In this document: positions 1 through 23,255 of the stretch, piece by piece
Numbering within the stretch: the stretch's first letter is position 1
How the letters are laid out: every line of letters begins with the position of its first letter
Source: Polyodon spathula
Lineage: Eukaryota; Chordata; Actinopteri; Acipenseriformes; Polyodontidae
DNA length: 64,000 nt
Assembly: GCF_017654505.1 (NCBI RefSeq)
Contig: NC_054535.1
Span: forward strand, 86,432,785-86,496,784
Reading direction: 5' to 3'
Program-made: the position numbers and the translations under genes
Notes under the pieces: generated by a model
The model's database searches: none
What the model saw: only the letters and a program-made list of their open reading frames with translations
What the model was told of the DNA's origin: nothing

Positions 1-144
1 CTTCTCTATTGAGAACCATTCAATATTCTGAAACAAACAAACAAACGTACGTTTTTTTTTGTTTTGTTTTCTTTTTCAAAATGTTATATTATTTAACCCA
101 AAGAAAACATTTCATCTAAGCTCAAACAGATCTGTAGCACACAC

Positions 145-803
145 CCTTATTTCTTTTCTCGTCTTGGGATTGAATTTTGTATCCTTTGGCACCCCTGGTA
201 TTATGTACAAACGAGCCAACTGATCATTGATTTTCAACTCTATGAAGTTATCTTTGCAGATGCGATCACGGATGTCAAAGCTCGTCTCTTCAAGCACCTT
301 AGAAGGCAGGATAAAACAGAGAATATTAGCTTTAAGAAACCCACAAATTTCACCGACATCTAGTCATTCCACACAACAAAGACAACTGTTCATCTGCAGG
401 ATGGACAGCACACTCAGAGTATGCGTAATTCTAAAAGTTAGTTTTTATCTGCAAGGTTCCACAAGCTTCCTTATCCCCTTAAAAGGTGGGGTGCAATGAC
501 AAAAAAGGTCACTGTTGAGTGCAGCTAAACTTTCTATACATGCCCTGAAAGTTTCATTCACATTCATTACTTGAAATGGAAAAAAAGGCAAATTTGTGGT
601 TAGGCTGTTTTCAAAAACCTTTGAGACCTCGACCCGGGAGAGTGCACGTGCGTGATGTCACACCTGGACAGTCACTGCTGTAAAAAAAAACACAGTAGAT
701 GGAGGACAGAAGTGAAAGCAATGTTACCAGCTCAGATGTTTTAGCACTTTCAATCAAACAGATCAGAAATGTTGGTCTTGTTTCATTTATACTGGCTTTG
801 CAA

Positions 804-835
<32 letters not shown>

Positions 836-3800
836 GTGTTTACATTTGCACTTCTTTTCCTTCTGTGGTTTGTTGTAGTCTGTTGATGGTAGAGTAGCAC
901 ATGAAGTTTTTTTGTGTCAGTTTCAGGTTTTTTAAAATTGAGTTTGTTTCTTGGCAGTATTTTCACTCCTGCTTTTAGTGAAAAACTTGTGCCAAGCATC
1001 CTTGTTCAGATGGTGAATTTATTTAGAAGAATATGGCTTCATTGTTACATCTATGCATTCCTGCTACAGTGCGTTACTGGAATTTAGTTATTAATCAAAC
1101 AAGAGGTTAAATTATCAATTGTATGTCTCAATAAAGGTGAGGGACCACTAATTATTGTCCCGCACAGGTATGTAACTGGGCAGAACAGTGACCGATAGGA
1201 AGTATACAAAACAACGAGGCAGACTACAAAAAACTGAATGTTTATTGTTGAGGTTAACAGTAAAAACAAGACATAGACCCTGAAGTATTCTGAAAGTTTT
1301 AGTTATTACTATGTTTTTTTTTTTAAATAAGATGTTCAAGTGATAGGATTTACATAAGGTAACACCAGACTTTACATAACGGTACAGTCAATTACACAGC
1401 GTCTCACACACACAACCCGATAACCTTCATTGTCTATGTAGGCTATGCCTTGCTGCAAAGGTTCTTAGTTACTCGACTGTCTGACACCCTTTAAACAAAT
1501 AAATACAAAAGAATACAAACTGTACCGTCTTTGTTTCGAGACACAAACAACAACAAAAAAAAAAAAAAAAAAAAGGGTGCGTTCTCCCAGCTCATGAACT
1601 CCGTAAAAAAATAGCGAGTCTCTCGTTTCTTCACTGTAGGCTTTTTAAAAGCCTAGCAATAGACAGAGTGCGTTGGAGCTCCATGTCAACAGATCCGCCG
1701 CACCTCTGAACCTCAATATAAAATGAGCATGGGGGGGGATTGAGCGTCGAAGCTTTCCAACGATACCGCTCCTTTCAGTCTAGCTACTACATTGATGGAG
1801 CAATAGACTCAAAACGACGGTAGGTGGCTTTTACGGTGCCCGAGTAATATGTGCGAAACCTTAGGTGCGCTGGCGCCCCAAAATGAATGGGGCTGAATTA
1901 AGAGTTAAAGCGAAAGTCATCACTTGCAAAACACCTAGCTAGACTTAATATCGTATATACTGTATGTTTTTAACTGTTTACTTACTGCAGTGTACAGAGT
2001 TTCTACAATGCTTAAAGATACCGGCCCATAATCACGTACAAGAAAAACTCAAGTCACTTAAAATATCCAGCACTACTTTTATTTACTTTAACCAGAACTA
2101 CTCAGAATGTGTCTCATACTGCTTTCATCACTAACACTCACTTCCTTAGAGACTGTTGTAGCGTTTCAGGCATTCTAAAAATACAGTAGCTTGGTGTCTA
2201 AAAATATCTCTGTGGGATTTATCTGCACTGAAAGTTGCAGGTATGCGGGAGCAACTTGGAAAATACACGATTCCCACTTAAATTCAAGCCCTGTGGTCTC
2301 CTTTTTTGGACTTACTACACAACTTTCTCCGAACAAATCAATATAATAATTATTACATATACAGTAAATACTTTATTCTTAACTTGTAGCCTATTAGAAT
2401 CTGATATGGCCTATACATCAACAGCATAAAGTAGCCCAAAACATTCTCTCAGGTCAGATGGGAAAAATAAATAAATAACGTTGAAGTTCATGTTAACATT
2501 GCCTATCTAAATAATCCAGAGGCAGAAGATTTTACGCGGGAGTGTCCCGACAAGATCGAGAGACTTCACAGAAATGCAGACGAGAACGTGAAATCACATG
2601 ATTTATTAATAATGTACATGGGAGATTGTTGGCTATACATATTTCATTAAGAGATAATTATAACGAAATGATAGGCTCATGCCCTTACCTCCTTCTGCAC
2701 CTCTCTTTTCCTGGCAGCCGCTCGAGTCCTGATGATTTAACTTTTTTTTTTTTTTTTTAAACTAGAAAATGCTGCTGTCCTGCAGGTACCATCCAGTATA
2801 TTCTTATTTAATTTAGCAGCACCCATCTTGAACATAATTACATTAATAAAGCTGTTTTCGGTAAAGTGGGTGCAGATGCAGCAGCTGTTGGGCTTAGAAT
2901 CCCAATCCCCGGTCCTCCTCACGAACTTCACCCATTGCTGGCATCATAACATCTCTGTGAACCAATGGCCCTGCTGTGTTGGACCAACCATATATTACCC
3001 ACCTATTTACCACGGTATCTCTCCCCTGACTGCGTTGTGTTTTGGCGAGCAATAATGCAGGAAAGCAGCAGGAAGGATGGCGAGCTTGCCCTGGTGTGAT
3101 GTCACGTATAAATTAGCCACAGTTTCGAGTGAGCTGGACTTTTCATAGATGTGTCAACTTCAGAGTTGCTTTTTATACACTTAGCCTTAGAACCTATACA
3201 TTAAGACTACACAGGTATTTTTATTGACCTACCAACAGTACTATACAAGTGAATTCTAAAAATTTAAAATCATTGCATCCCACCTTTAAAACAGATTACT
3301 GCTGCATCAGCCTGTTAGTACAACAGATTTAAGATAATACTTGAAAAGTAGAAATAAATTCAAGCTCAAAGCCCATGAAACGAAATGGAAGTTTTCAAAT
3401 AACCTCTTTACAAGACTCACTTCTCGTACAGCACAGTCGTGTGGAGCCTCCTCCTTGTTGACTTTACCTTTAGGAAAGCCCCAGCCAGACTTCGCAAGAT
3501 AACCCTGAACTAGCAGTACCTAAACACATAAAGAAATATTTGTTTACAAGTTTCTGGCATTAAAACAGAAATATTTTGAAAACGGAAAAAGAAAAGAAAA
3601 TAGTCACAGCATTTTGTCAGAGCAGCCACCAGCGTTAACTTTTGGTTAACATGTTCCACACATTGGCTCTACAATGATCTGAATCAGGTATTCGGTCAAC
3701 AATTAGGGTTACAAATGGTTAAACAATTTAATCAGATGCCATTTGGCTACATGCATGCAATTTATAACTAAGGAGTTAGTCATGCTGATGTCATAGCCAA

Positions 3801-4370
3801 ACTAAAACAGACCGACGTGACTCAATACTTACATTTTCAAGTGTTTCGTCAAGAATAATTGCACCATATGTTGGAACACCCATTTTGTACTCCTTCCATT
3901 GATCTAAAACCTTCTGCACATCTTCTCCATGAGGCAGTAAAAATGGACAGTGATTAAAAAGTACAAATGATGTTAAGGGGGAAATAGATGATTCACTGGA
4001 GCAGAAAAGAATGCAGTAAAAGTTTCAAAGTGTGCAGTGCTTGTGCACACTCAAATTATATTTCTAATTTAAACTCTCTCTCTCTGTGTGTCTGTAAACA
4101 AAGAACATTATTTAATGTACTTTGTTATACAATGGTAAAGGCTTGAGGTGGGGCCGATAATTACTCCCCCCCCATACGTACATACTTTATTATTCCTCAA
4201 AACACCAGAAAGGATATCAGCTTTGGCAAAGTCTCTTATCCCACACTGAGGTAATCCTGGTGAGTTCTGCATGCAGAAATCCAGGTAAAACCAATGGGCC
4301 AGCTCAATTTGAAAACACACTCGAATTGCATTGTCCCTTTCTTCACTGGGAATGTGCAGGATGAATCGAC

Positions 4371-4440
<70 letters not shown>

Positions 4441-5752
4441 ACTTAATTAAATAATCCTGATATGCAAACATGTGTACAGTCTATAAAGTGTATAAAAAGA
4501 CAACTTAGAAAAGTTTAATTTTTCATGTAGGGTTCAAAATTCAGAGAATTTTGGAGGTAGCCCAGGCGTTTACCCAGAACTTTACCAGCCACAGTACAAT
4601 GCAAGCTCAGGCGTGTCTTAAAGACCACAGCAATGCAAGCAAAGGAATCACATCAACATCCCTGGCATTATCAAATTAACTTTTAAAAGTACTAAACTCA
4701 AGTGTGTTTGCCTCTGTTGGGTTTATAAAAAATATAATACAAAGTATTATACGAAGTACACAAACATCCAAAAACTAAAATAACCTATAAACTTACTGTA
4801 CAATACGAGGGGGTGCTGCCAATATAAATCGCGCAAATAATTACATTACACTATATCCAATAATGCGTAAAATGTATCAGGTTTTACAAATCTGAATGAT
4901 ACCGAAATATGAACTGAAACTAGTGGTTACAGTTTTCAAAAGCCCGCACAACCGTACCAGATATGTTTGTCTTAGTAGGGTTCCTTGCTTGTTGAATAAG
5001 CTGATGATAGTTGCTACGAGAGATACACACAGTGTATCAGTGACGGTTTGCTTCTTCTGGATTGGCTATGCTCTAGTAAACTGTAAATGTGTATAGCATG
5101 TCCAGTTTATTCAACGAAGTAAAATGCCATGCCAATACGGTTTTAAATCTCACAGTAGAACAATATTTAAAATCATAGGGGAGTTGGTCTTAAAAAAAAA
5201 AAGTTTAAAACCCTGACTCAGGCAATAGTATTTTAAAAATTACACAAAACACTGAAAATAGTTTTGCTAATCAAGCACAACGTTATACGCTGAATGAAAA
5301 GCTACTCATGAAAACTAAACAGAGCCAAAATTACTCATCTCACTTGCACCAACAAAAGCCAATATGTCCTTTCAGCGTTTATAACACCTCATATTTAATA
5401 CATACATACATACATACATACATACATACATACATACATACATACATACATACATACATACACACATACATACACACACACACATACATACACACACACA
5501 CAAATAATTAATCTATTCGACTAAGCTAACCGTCGTACGTTACGTTTTTTTTTTTTTTGAAATGGCACCTTTTGTTTGGTCTTTCATTAAAATAACATAT
5601 TAGGAAAATGAAAAAAAGCGTTGTTTGATATCTTCAGAACAAATGAAACGCACCAGCAAAAACATACATTTAAGGTTGTTCTTTTTAAAAAGCATTTACC
5701 TGCAGAGGTCGTCCAATAAACCGCTGGGAATCTCCCCTCGTTTTGTCTCCAT
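145..5752 (-). CDS. dcp2: DCP2 mRNA-decapping enzyme, 5' part of gene (exons 1-5, continues off the left edge)
   Basis: DCP2 removes the m7G cap from mRNA in cytoplasmic P-bodies, committing transcripts to 5'-3' decay. Coding exons on the minus strand, in order: 5752-5700, 4369-4218, 3960-3833, 3519-3421, 297-145. They sum to 585 nt, exactly 195 codons, with no internal stop. The protein starts [17 protein letters not shown] (exon 1). The helical regulatory domain with [14 protein letters not shown] follows in exon 2, then [20 protein letters not shown] (exon 3). The Nudix box is split between exon 4 ([18 protein letters not shown]) and exon 5 (VLEETSFD), at about residues 127-149. The catalytic RE and EE pairs are present, but the Gly of the usual EETGF is Ser. 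Splice sites are GT-AG except intron 2, which is AT-AC. The C-terminal half and 3'UTR lie outside the window. The start is fixed by homology to vertebrate DCP2. Confidence 0.95.
298..3420 (-). other. dcp2: dcp2 intron 4
   Basis: About 3.1 kb between the two exons that split the Nudix box. It holds several poly(A)/poly(T) runs (near 811-834, 1553-1574 and 2740-2758). A GC-richer patch lies near 2870-3130. I recognise no coding exon or named repeat here. Confidence 0.6.
3961..4217 (-). other. dcp2: U12-type AT-AC intron of dcp2 (intron 2)
   Basis: On the minus strand the exon ends GCCAAAGCTG and the intron opens ATATCCTTTC, the U12 AT-AC 5' splice consensus. Near the 3' end CCCTTAAC matches the U12 branch-point consensus, about a dozen bases before a terminal AC at TTGTAC. 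Joining at AT-AC gives the expected DCP2 residues AKAVFNHCPF with frame kept. No nearby GT-AG choice gives that protein without an insertion. Confidence 0.9.
4374..4438. repeat. (GA/CT)n microsatellite forming the polypyrimidine tract of dcp2 intron 1
   Basis: About 32 GA units on the plus strand, so CT units on the dcp2 sense strand. The run reads straight into the 3' splice site (CTCTCCAG, exon 2 begins at 4369). The repeat therefore serves as the polypyrimidine tract. Confidence 0.9.
5397..5502. repeat. (CATA)n / (CA)n compound microsatellite
   Basis: A long run of CATA tetranucleotides passing into CACA/CATA. It lies in dcp2 intron 1. The apparent Tyr-Ile-His reading frame across it is an artefact. 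Confidence 0.95.
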
Positions 5753-6250
5753 GTTAACGATAAGAACATCCCGAATTTACAAAACCCTGAAGAAAATAAA
5801 TATTAACATGCAGCAACTACGTAATTTTGCATATATTGTTAATATTAAAGTGCGAAACAGGAATACATCAGTGCGACCCACCAAGGGAAACTACGAAACA
5901 AAGGGAGGACCGAATCGTAAATAGACACTACCGCTGCCCAATCACAAAATGCCAATAAGAAATTTCTACACGACGTCAAGAGGGGAAACCAGAGAACGAC
6001 AAGGAGGTGTGTTTTCCATAGAAAGCTCTTTTGATTTGAATTTTTTTTTGGCATTCAGTCTAATTGCATCCTAGTTGACCAATGGATATGGTAAATAATG
6101 CAGTTTCATTAGCTTACGGACAAAACTTAACCAATCATCAGAGACCGTTCCTACATGTTCGGGTGAGAGAACGAGGAAGAAAGGAACATAGAACTTAGAA
6201 ACAAGCGCGTGTGAAGACAGCGCATGTGCGCTACGGAAATTGAGGTAGGT
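5753..6250 (-). promoter_or_regulatory. dcp2: Probable dcp2 5'UTR and promoter
   Basis: The region immediately upstream of the dcp2 ATG. On the plus strand it holds three CCAAT motifs (near 5938, 6079 and 6131), which could be NF-Y sites in inverted orientation for dcp2. An NRF1-like GCGCATGTGCGC occurs near 6220. No TATA box stands out. The transcription start cannot be placed from sequence alone; the motif calls are by eye. Confidence 0.45.
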
Positions 6251-6465
6251 GTGTTTTAGCTAAGTGGTGGGATATGTTGGCAAATAAACATCAGACATGT
6301 GTTTTAATGTCTTGATGATCATAACAAGCGAATTCTACTTTATTTGTTTTCAGTTTAGACGTCTTCGCAGTTTCCAGTGGTCCTTTTTGGTTTATGTTTT
6401 TTTTTTTTTTTTTTCTGAGTCAATGCTCACGAATGCAGTATAATTTTTGCAGTATTTAAAAACGC

Positions 6466-6466
<1 letters not shown>

Positions 6467-6511
<45 letters not shown>

Positions 6512-6521
6512 ATATATATAT
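6467..6521. repeat. (TA)n microsatellite
   Basis: An almost pure TA dinucleotide run with a single C interruption at 6510. Confidence 0.95.
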
Positions 6522-6774
6522 GCTCTATGCCAAGTAGTGTCTGCTCTACAACCAGTAAGTGAGCAGAACATTATACATAGGAGAAGTACCGTGTGATGAT
6601 TTGGCGTCTTACTAAACTGCTGTTTGTTGAACAACATACTGCAGAGCAATTGAACTTGGCAGAGTCGCCAGAAAAATGTTGAGCAGTAGGATTTTAGAAT
6701 CTGTTAGTCATGGCAAATCATTTCACCCCCTCGCCTGTCACGTTTTGTAATTCAGAGTGATTAAGTCTCAAAAT

Positions 6775-6783
6775 GTATATATT

Positions 6784-6836
<53 letters not shown>

Positions 6837-6844
6837 ATATATAT
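6775..6844. repeat. (TA)n microsatellite
   Basis: A TA dinucleotide run with two short interruptions. Confidence 0.9.
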
Positions 6845-7774
6845 GTTAGAGTATTTTTTTTTTCGTTTTTCTTTTTATAAAATTTATTACGAAAATTGGA
6901 TGGACTTTGTTAACGAAAACAAGTAAAGAGTAGACCTTTACTTTACATGTATCTGCAGATGATAAAATACATAAACCTTTATAGCAAATACAAAAATATA
7001 TAAAATATGGTTTAATTACGCTTGTGCAGAACAGCACATACAAGGTAAGCTTAGGTTAGGCTAACCCATTAAATTGTGTAGACTGTGTACTATAACATTT
7101 TGCTTTTTGACCTGCATGTTAAATATGTTTGGCTTTTTATTAAGAAAAAGTCACAGCAGGTAAGAATGGAAAAATAGCAACAAGACTAAGTGGAAGGGGA
7201 TGGTGTGCAGTGTGCTTCAGTGTGATTTCCAAAATGGGGCAATAATAAAAACAAGGCCAAATAGCTGTTAAAAAAACCTGCTAGGTCACCACTATGTGAG
7301 TTTATTGAAATTATGACAAAATCATCTCATTTTGATTTGCCACGTACTTTCAGTGGCTTAAATCATTTTTTTCAGCTAAAATCACCCTGAAGCATACCAG
7401 ACTCTTCCACACAGTGGTGCCACTGTACACATGTTTCCTGTCTGTTTGGCTGAAACAGGTTAGCCCATTTAAATGTGCAGTACATTAGGGGAGGGTTCTC
7501 ACCACACCCAATTTTAAACAGTCCTGCATCTAGAGCCTGAGGTAATGTCCATTTATGCAATTGCGCAAACTCATGGGATATGGTTTTACTTTTGATTGTT
7601 TGGTGGTCAATATTCAGAGGGGTTCACTGCTGTTTTTTAGACAAAATTAAATTGTTTGTGAAAGACAGAACGGTAAAATGTATTTAGCAATATATTATAT
7701 ATATATATTATATATATATCTATTATATATCTTACTATGGTCATAATATAACATTATATATATATATATACACA

Positions 7775-9202
7775 CAGTGCCTTGCAAAAGTATTCAGACC
7801 CCTGACCAATTCTCTCATATTACTGAATTACAAATGGTACATTGAAATTTCATTCTGTTTGATATTTTATTTTTAAGCACTGAAACTCAGAATCAATTAT
7901 TGTAAGGTGACATTGGTTTTATGTTGGGAAATATTTTTAAGAAAAATAAAAAAACTGAAATATCTTGCTTGCATAAGTATTCAACCCTTGTGCTGTGGAA
8001 GCTCCCAGTTTGCACCAATGAAAGAAATTGCCCTAACGAGGACACAATTACCTTACCATTGGCCTCCACCTGTGAACCATTAAAGTTGCTGTCACATTTT
8101 CTGGATAAAAACCCCACTGTTGAAGGATCACACCACCCAGGCACTGCCAAGAAAAGGCCGTCCCTCAAAACTCAACGCTCAAACAAGAAGGAGACTTCTG
8201 AGAGAAGCCACAGAGAGGCCAACAATCACTTTGAAGGAGTTACAGAGTTCAGTGGCTGAGAGTGGAGTAATGGTGCACCAGTCAACCATATCAAGAGCTC
8301 TGAATAACACTGGCCTGTATGGGAGGGTGGCAAGAAAGAAGCAGTTACTCAAAAAGTACCATCTGAAAGGACGTCTGGAGTTTGCCAGAAAGCATGAGAG
8401 TGACCCAGCTGTGATGTGGGAAAAGGTTAAGTGGTCAGATGAGACCAAGATAGAGCTTTTTGGCCAAAACTCAAAGCGCTACGTGTGGCGCAAACCTAAC
8501 ACTGCCCATGCCTCAAGACACACCATCCCTACAGTGAAGTATGGTGATGGCAGCATCATGCTGTGGGGATGCTTCTCATCAGGAGGGACTGGGCATCTTG
8601 TTACAATTAAAGGAAGAATGGATGGAGCAAAATACAGGAAAATACTGCAAGAGAATCTGCTTCAGTCTGCTAAAAAACTGAAGCTTGGGAGGAAATTCAC
8701 CTTTCAGCAGGACAATGATCCCAAGCACAAGGCCAAAGCAATATTGGAGTGGATCAGGAACAAAAAAGTGAATGTCCTACAGTGGCCCAGTCAAAGTCCT
8801 GATCTCAATCCCATTGAGAATCTGTGGCACTATTTGAAAATTGCGGTCCACAAGCGTCGTCCAACCAACCTGAACAACCTGGAGCAATGGGCCAAAATCA
8901 CTCTGACGCTTTGTACAAAGCTGGTACATACTTACCCCAAAAGACTTAAAGCTGTTATTGCAGCGAAAGGTTGCTCTACCAAATATTAATGTGTGGGGGT
9001 TGAATACTTATGCAAGCAAGATATTTCAGTTTTTTATTTTTCTTAAAAATATTTCCCAACATAAAACCAATGTCACCTTACAATAATTGATTTTGAGTTA
9101 AAGTGTTTTAAAATAAAATATCGAACAGAACGTGTAAATGTACCATTTGTAATTCAGTAATATGAGAGAATTGGTCAGGGGTCTGAATACTTTTGCAAGG
9201 CA

Positions 9203-9204
<2 letters not shown>
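7775..9204 (+). mobile_element. Tc1-like DNA transposon, nearly complete
   Basis: The left end reads CAGTGCCTTGCAAAAGTATT and the right end TTTTGCAAGGCACT. Terminal inverted repeats of roughly 200 bp can be followed by eye: the left stretch down to the TATTCAACCC region near 7985 is mirrored from about 8999 rightwards. The terminal G is lost at the right end. The element sits inside a TA microsatellite, fitting Tc1 preference for TA targets. The arms are still closely matched, suggesting a fairly young copy. It carries a transposase frame at 8120-8989. Confidence 0.92.
8120..8989 (+). CDS. Tc1-like transposase (DD34E), N-terminally truncated
   Basis: A 289-residue frame with the whole catalytic region: [11 protein letters not shown] (first Asp, about 8432-8464), QDNDPKHKAK (second Asp, near 8708) and SPDLNPIENLW (Asp/Glu segment, 8793-8826). 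It ends CSTKY, as expected for the family. The second helix-turn-helix of the paired-like domain is present (KLNAQTRRRLLREA; STISRALNNTGLYGR). Family members are usually about 340 residues. The missing part is the first helix-turn-helix, and the DNA upstream runs directly from the inverted repeat into mid-domain, so an internal deletion is likely. Terminal-repeat binding is probably impaired. The initiating Met at 8120 may not be a natural start. Confidence 0.88.
   Translation: MKDHTTQALPRKGRPSKLNAQTRRRLLREATERPTITLKELQSSVAESGVMVHQSTISRALNNTGLYGRVARKKQLLKKYHLKGRLEFARKHESDPAVMWEKVKWSDETKIELFGQNSKRYVWRKPNTAHASRHTIPTVKYGDGSIMLWGCFSSGGTGHLVTIKGRMDGAKYRKILQENLLQSAKKLKLGRKFTFQQDNDPKHKAKAILEWIRNKKVNVLQWPSQSPDLNPIENLWHYLKIAVHKRRPTNLNNLEQWAKITLTLCTKLVHTYPKRLKAVIAAKGCSTKY

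Positions 9205-9245
<41 letters not shown>
9205..9245. repeat. (TA)n microsatellite at the right edge of the Tc1 element
   Basis: A pure TA run directly following the right inverted repeat. With the TA runs left of 7775 it marks the target site of the Tc1 insertion. Confidence 0.9.
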
Positions 9246-9249
<4 letters not shown>

Positions 9250-9303
9250 TGTTTCTATCATGGAATGAAATCCCTGTTAAACTTGGCAAAACTGTCAGTC
9301 AGT

Positions 9304-9935
9304 CTAAAACATTACCCTGTGTACCAGCAGATCGCTCAGGTACATCAGGCAGCGCTGTAGTGGGACCCTATACAATGCCTTCTCCATCAGCTGCTCGAAC
9401 GTGGCAGGTGCATTGCACAGCCTGAACGATGTTATTTTAAATTGCCACAGCCCTTGGCCGCTGGACAAGGCAGTCTTGGGCCGGGCTGCAGGGGCGAGCT
9501 CCACTTGCCAGTACCAGCTTTTGATGTCCAGCGAGCTGAGCCACAGGGAGCCAGCCAACTGGTCCAAGGAATCGTCGATGCGGAGCAGGGCGTAGGACTT
9601 CTTGCAGGTTTCCATTCATCCTTCTTCGCGACCATGACGACAGGCGCCGCCAAAGGACTGTCCGACTGCTCAATGAGGTCTGCCTTCCACATCTCATCTA
9701 GGACTTTCCCTGCTGATTCTTGCCGGGGCAGAGGGAGTCGACGAGGGCGCAGCTTGACTGGTGCTGTGACCCCAATCCTGATGTCATGCTGCACCTGGTG
9801 GGTCTGACCCACTCCCTCTGGCTTGGTTGCAAAGCAGTGCTGGAACTGCAGCAACTGCTCCCACAGCAGGCTCTGCTGATTCGGGCTAAGCCCCTCACAG
9901 CTACGCTGCCGGACCGCCACGTTCACTGTTGCTAG
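9304..9935 (-). pseudogene. Ty3/Gypsy retrotransposon reverse-transcriptase fragment
   Basis: Two overlapping minus-strand frames (9926-9432 and 9615-9304) give a broken pol segment. The first has the linker into RT (HFGRLPLPRQ-like region, then DLIEQSDSPLAAPVVMVAKKDE). The second has SLDIKSWYWQVELAPAARPKTAL, FRLCNAPATFEQLMEKAL and MYLSDLL, where the catalytic YVDD is degraded to YLSD. A frameshift separates the halves, near 9600. No LTR, integrase or gag was seen beside it, so this is a dead fragment. Its GC content is well above its AT-rich surroundings. Confidence 0.88.
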
Positions 9936-10450
9936 AGTGACGTATTGGTTGGTGGACTGCTGGGCCCTTCTGTTTGTATTTTAAAGGCTTTATGCCATGT
10001 ATTGAACTTTAATTTACTGTCAATGTATCAAACATTCACAAGCAGGATTAATGGTACTTTGGCAGATCAATAAAGTGTTAACCTATTACAATGAACTCCT
10101 ACTAGAAACATTATAAATTAATGAAAAAAGTAAATGCAACCCGTGCTGTTTTTTTTTTTTTTTTTCTTTTTCTATCAACTTGAAATACATTAAGAAACCC
10201 TTAAAAAAGTGCCCCTGCCTTCCAACTCTTGCTGGTAACCAGCTGCCTGCAACAATCAAAACAAACTCATTAGTCCAGTGTTACATGTTTCTTAGAGCCC
10301 ACACAGTTATTTTTCAAAGGAAGCAGCACAATGTTTCATTCAAAGAACGAGAAAGACAATTTCCTGCTGTAAAAACTCAGAACCCTTAGCTGGTATGAAC
10401 TTGTTTCTGTGTAATTAAATATTGAACAACTCGTTCACCTATGAGTTCAG
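9936..10450. other. Intergenic DNA upstream of reep5
   Basis: Unique-looking AT-rich sequence with a poly(T) run near 10150-10165. No gene or repeat was recognised. Confidence 0.5.

Positions 10451-23255
<12,805 letters not shown>

Larger units (their letters stand above)
6251..7774. other. Intergenic DNA between dcp2 and reep5, TA-microsatellite rich
   Basis: AT-rich, with no coding exon recognised. It contains long (TA)n tracts at 6467-6521 and about 6775-6844, plus broken TA runs at about 7688-7770. The short reading frames here run through simple repeats and have no family resemblance. Confidence 0.6.

Noticed and set aside
2690..2731. Isolated exon-like segment with a good minus-strand donor (GGAG then GTAAGG) in dcp2 intron 4
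   Set aside because: No acceptor or conserved peptide could be paired with it; single donors of this quality occur by chance.
4180..4217. GT-AG reading of dcp2 exon 2 extended to the GTATGT near 4186
   Set aside because: It would add about ten residues ([11 protein letters not shown]) absent from DCP2 proteins, whereas the AT-AC junction gives the conserved sequence exactly.
4236..4442. Leu-Ser repeat protein
   Set aside because: A translation of the (CT)n microsatellite joined to dcp2 exon 2 in a wrong frame.
5308..5511. Thr-Tyr-Ile-His repeat protein
   Set aside because: A translation of the (CATA)n microsatellite.
9401..9935. Plus-strand open frames of 64-121 codons
   Set aside because: Antisense shadows of the Gypsy reverse-transcriptase relic.
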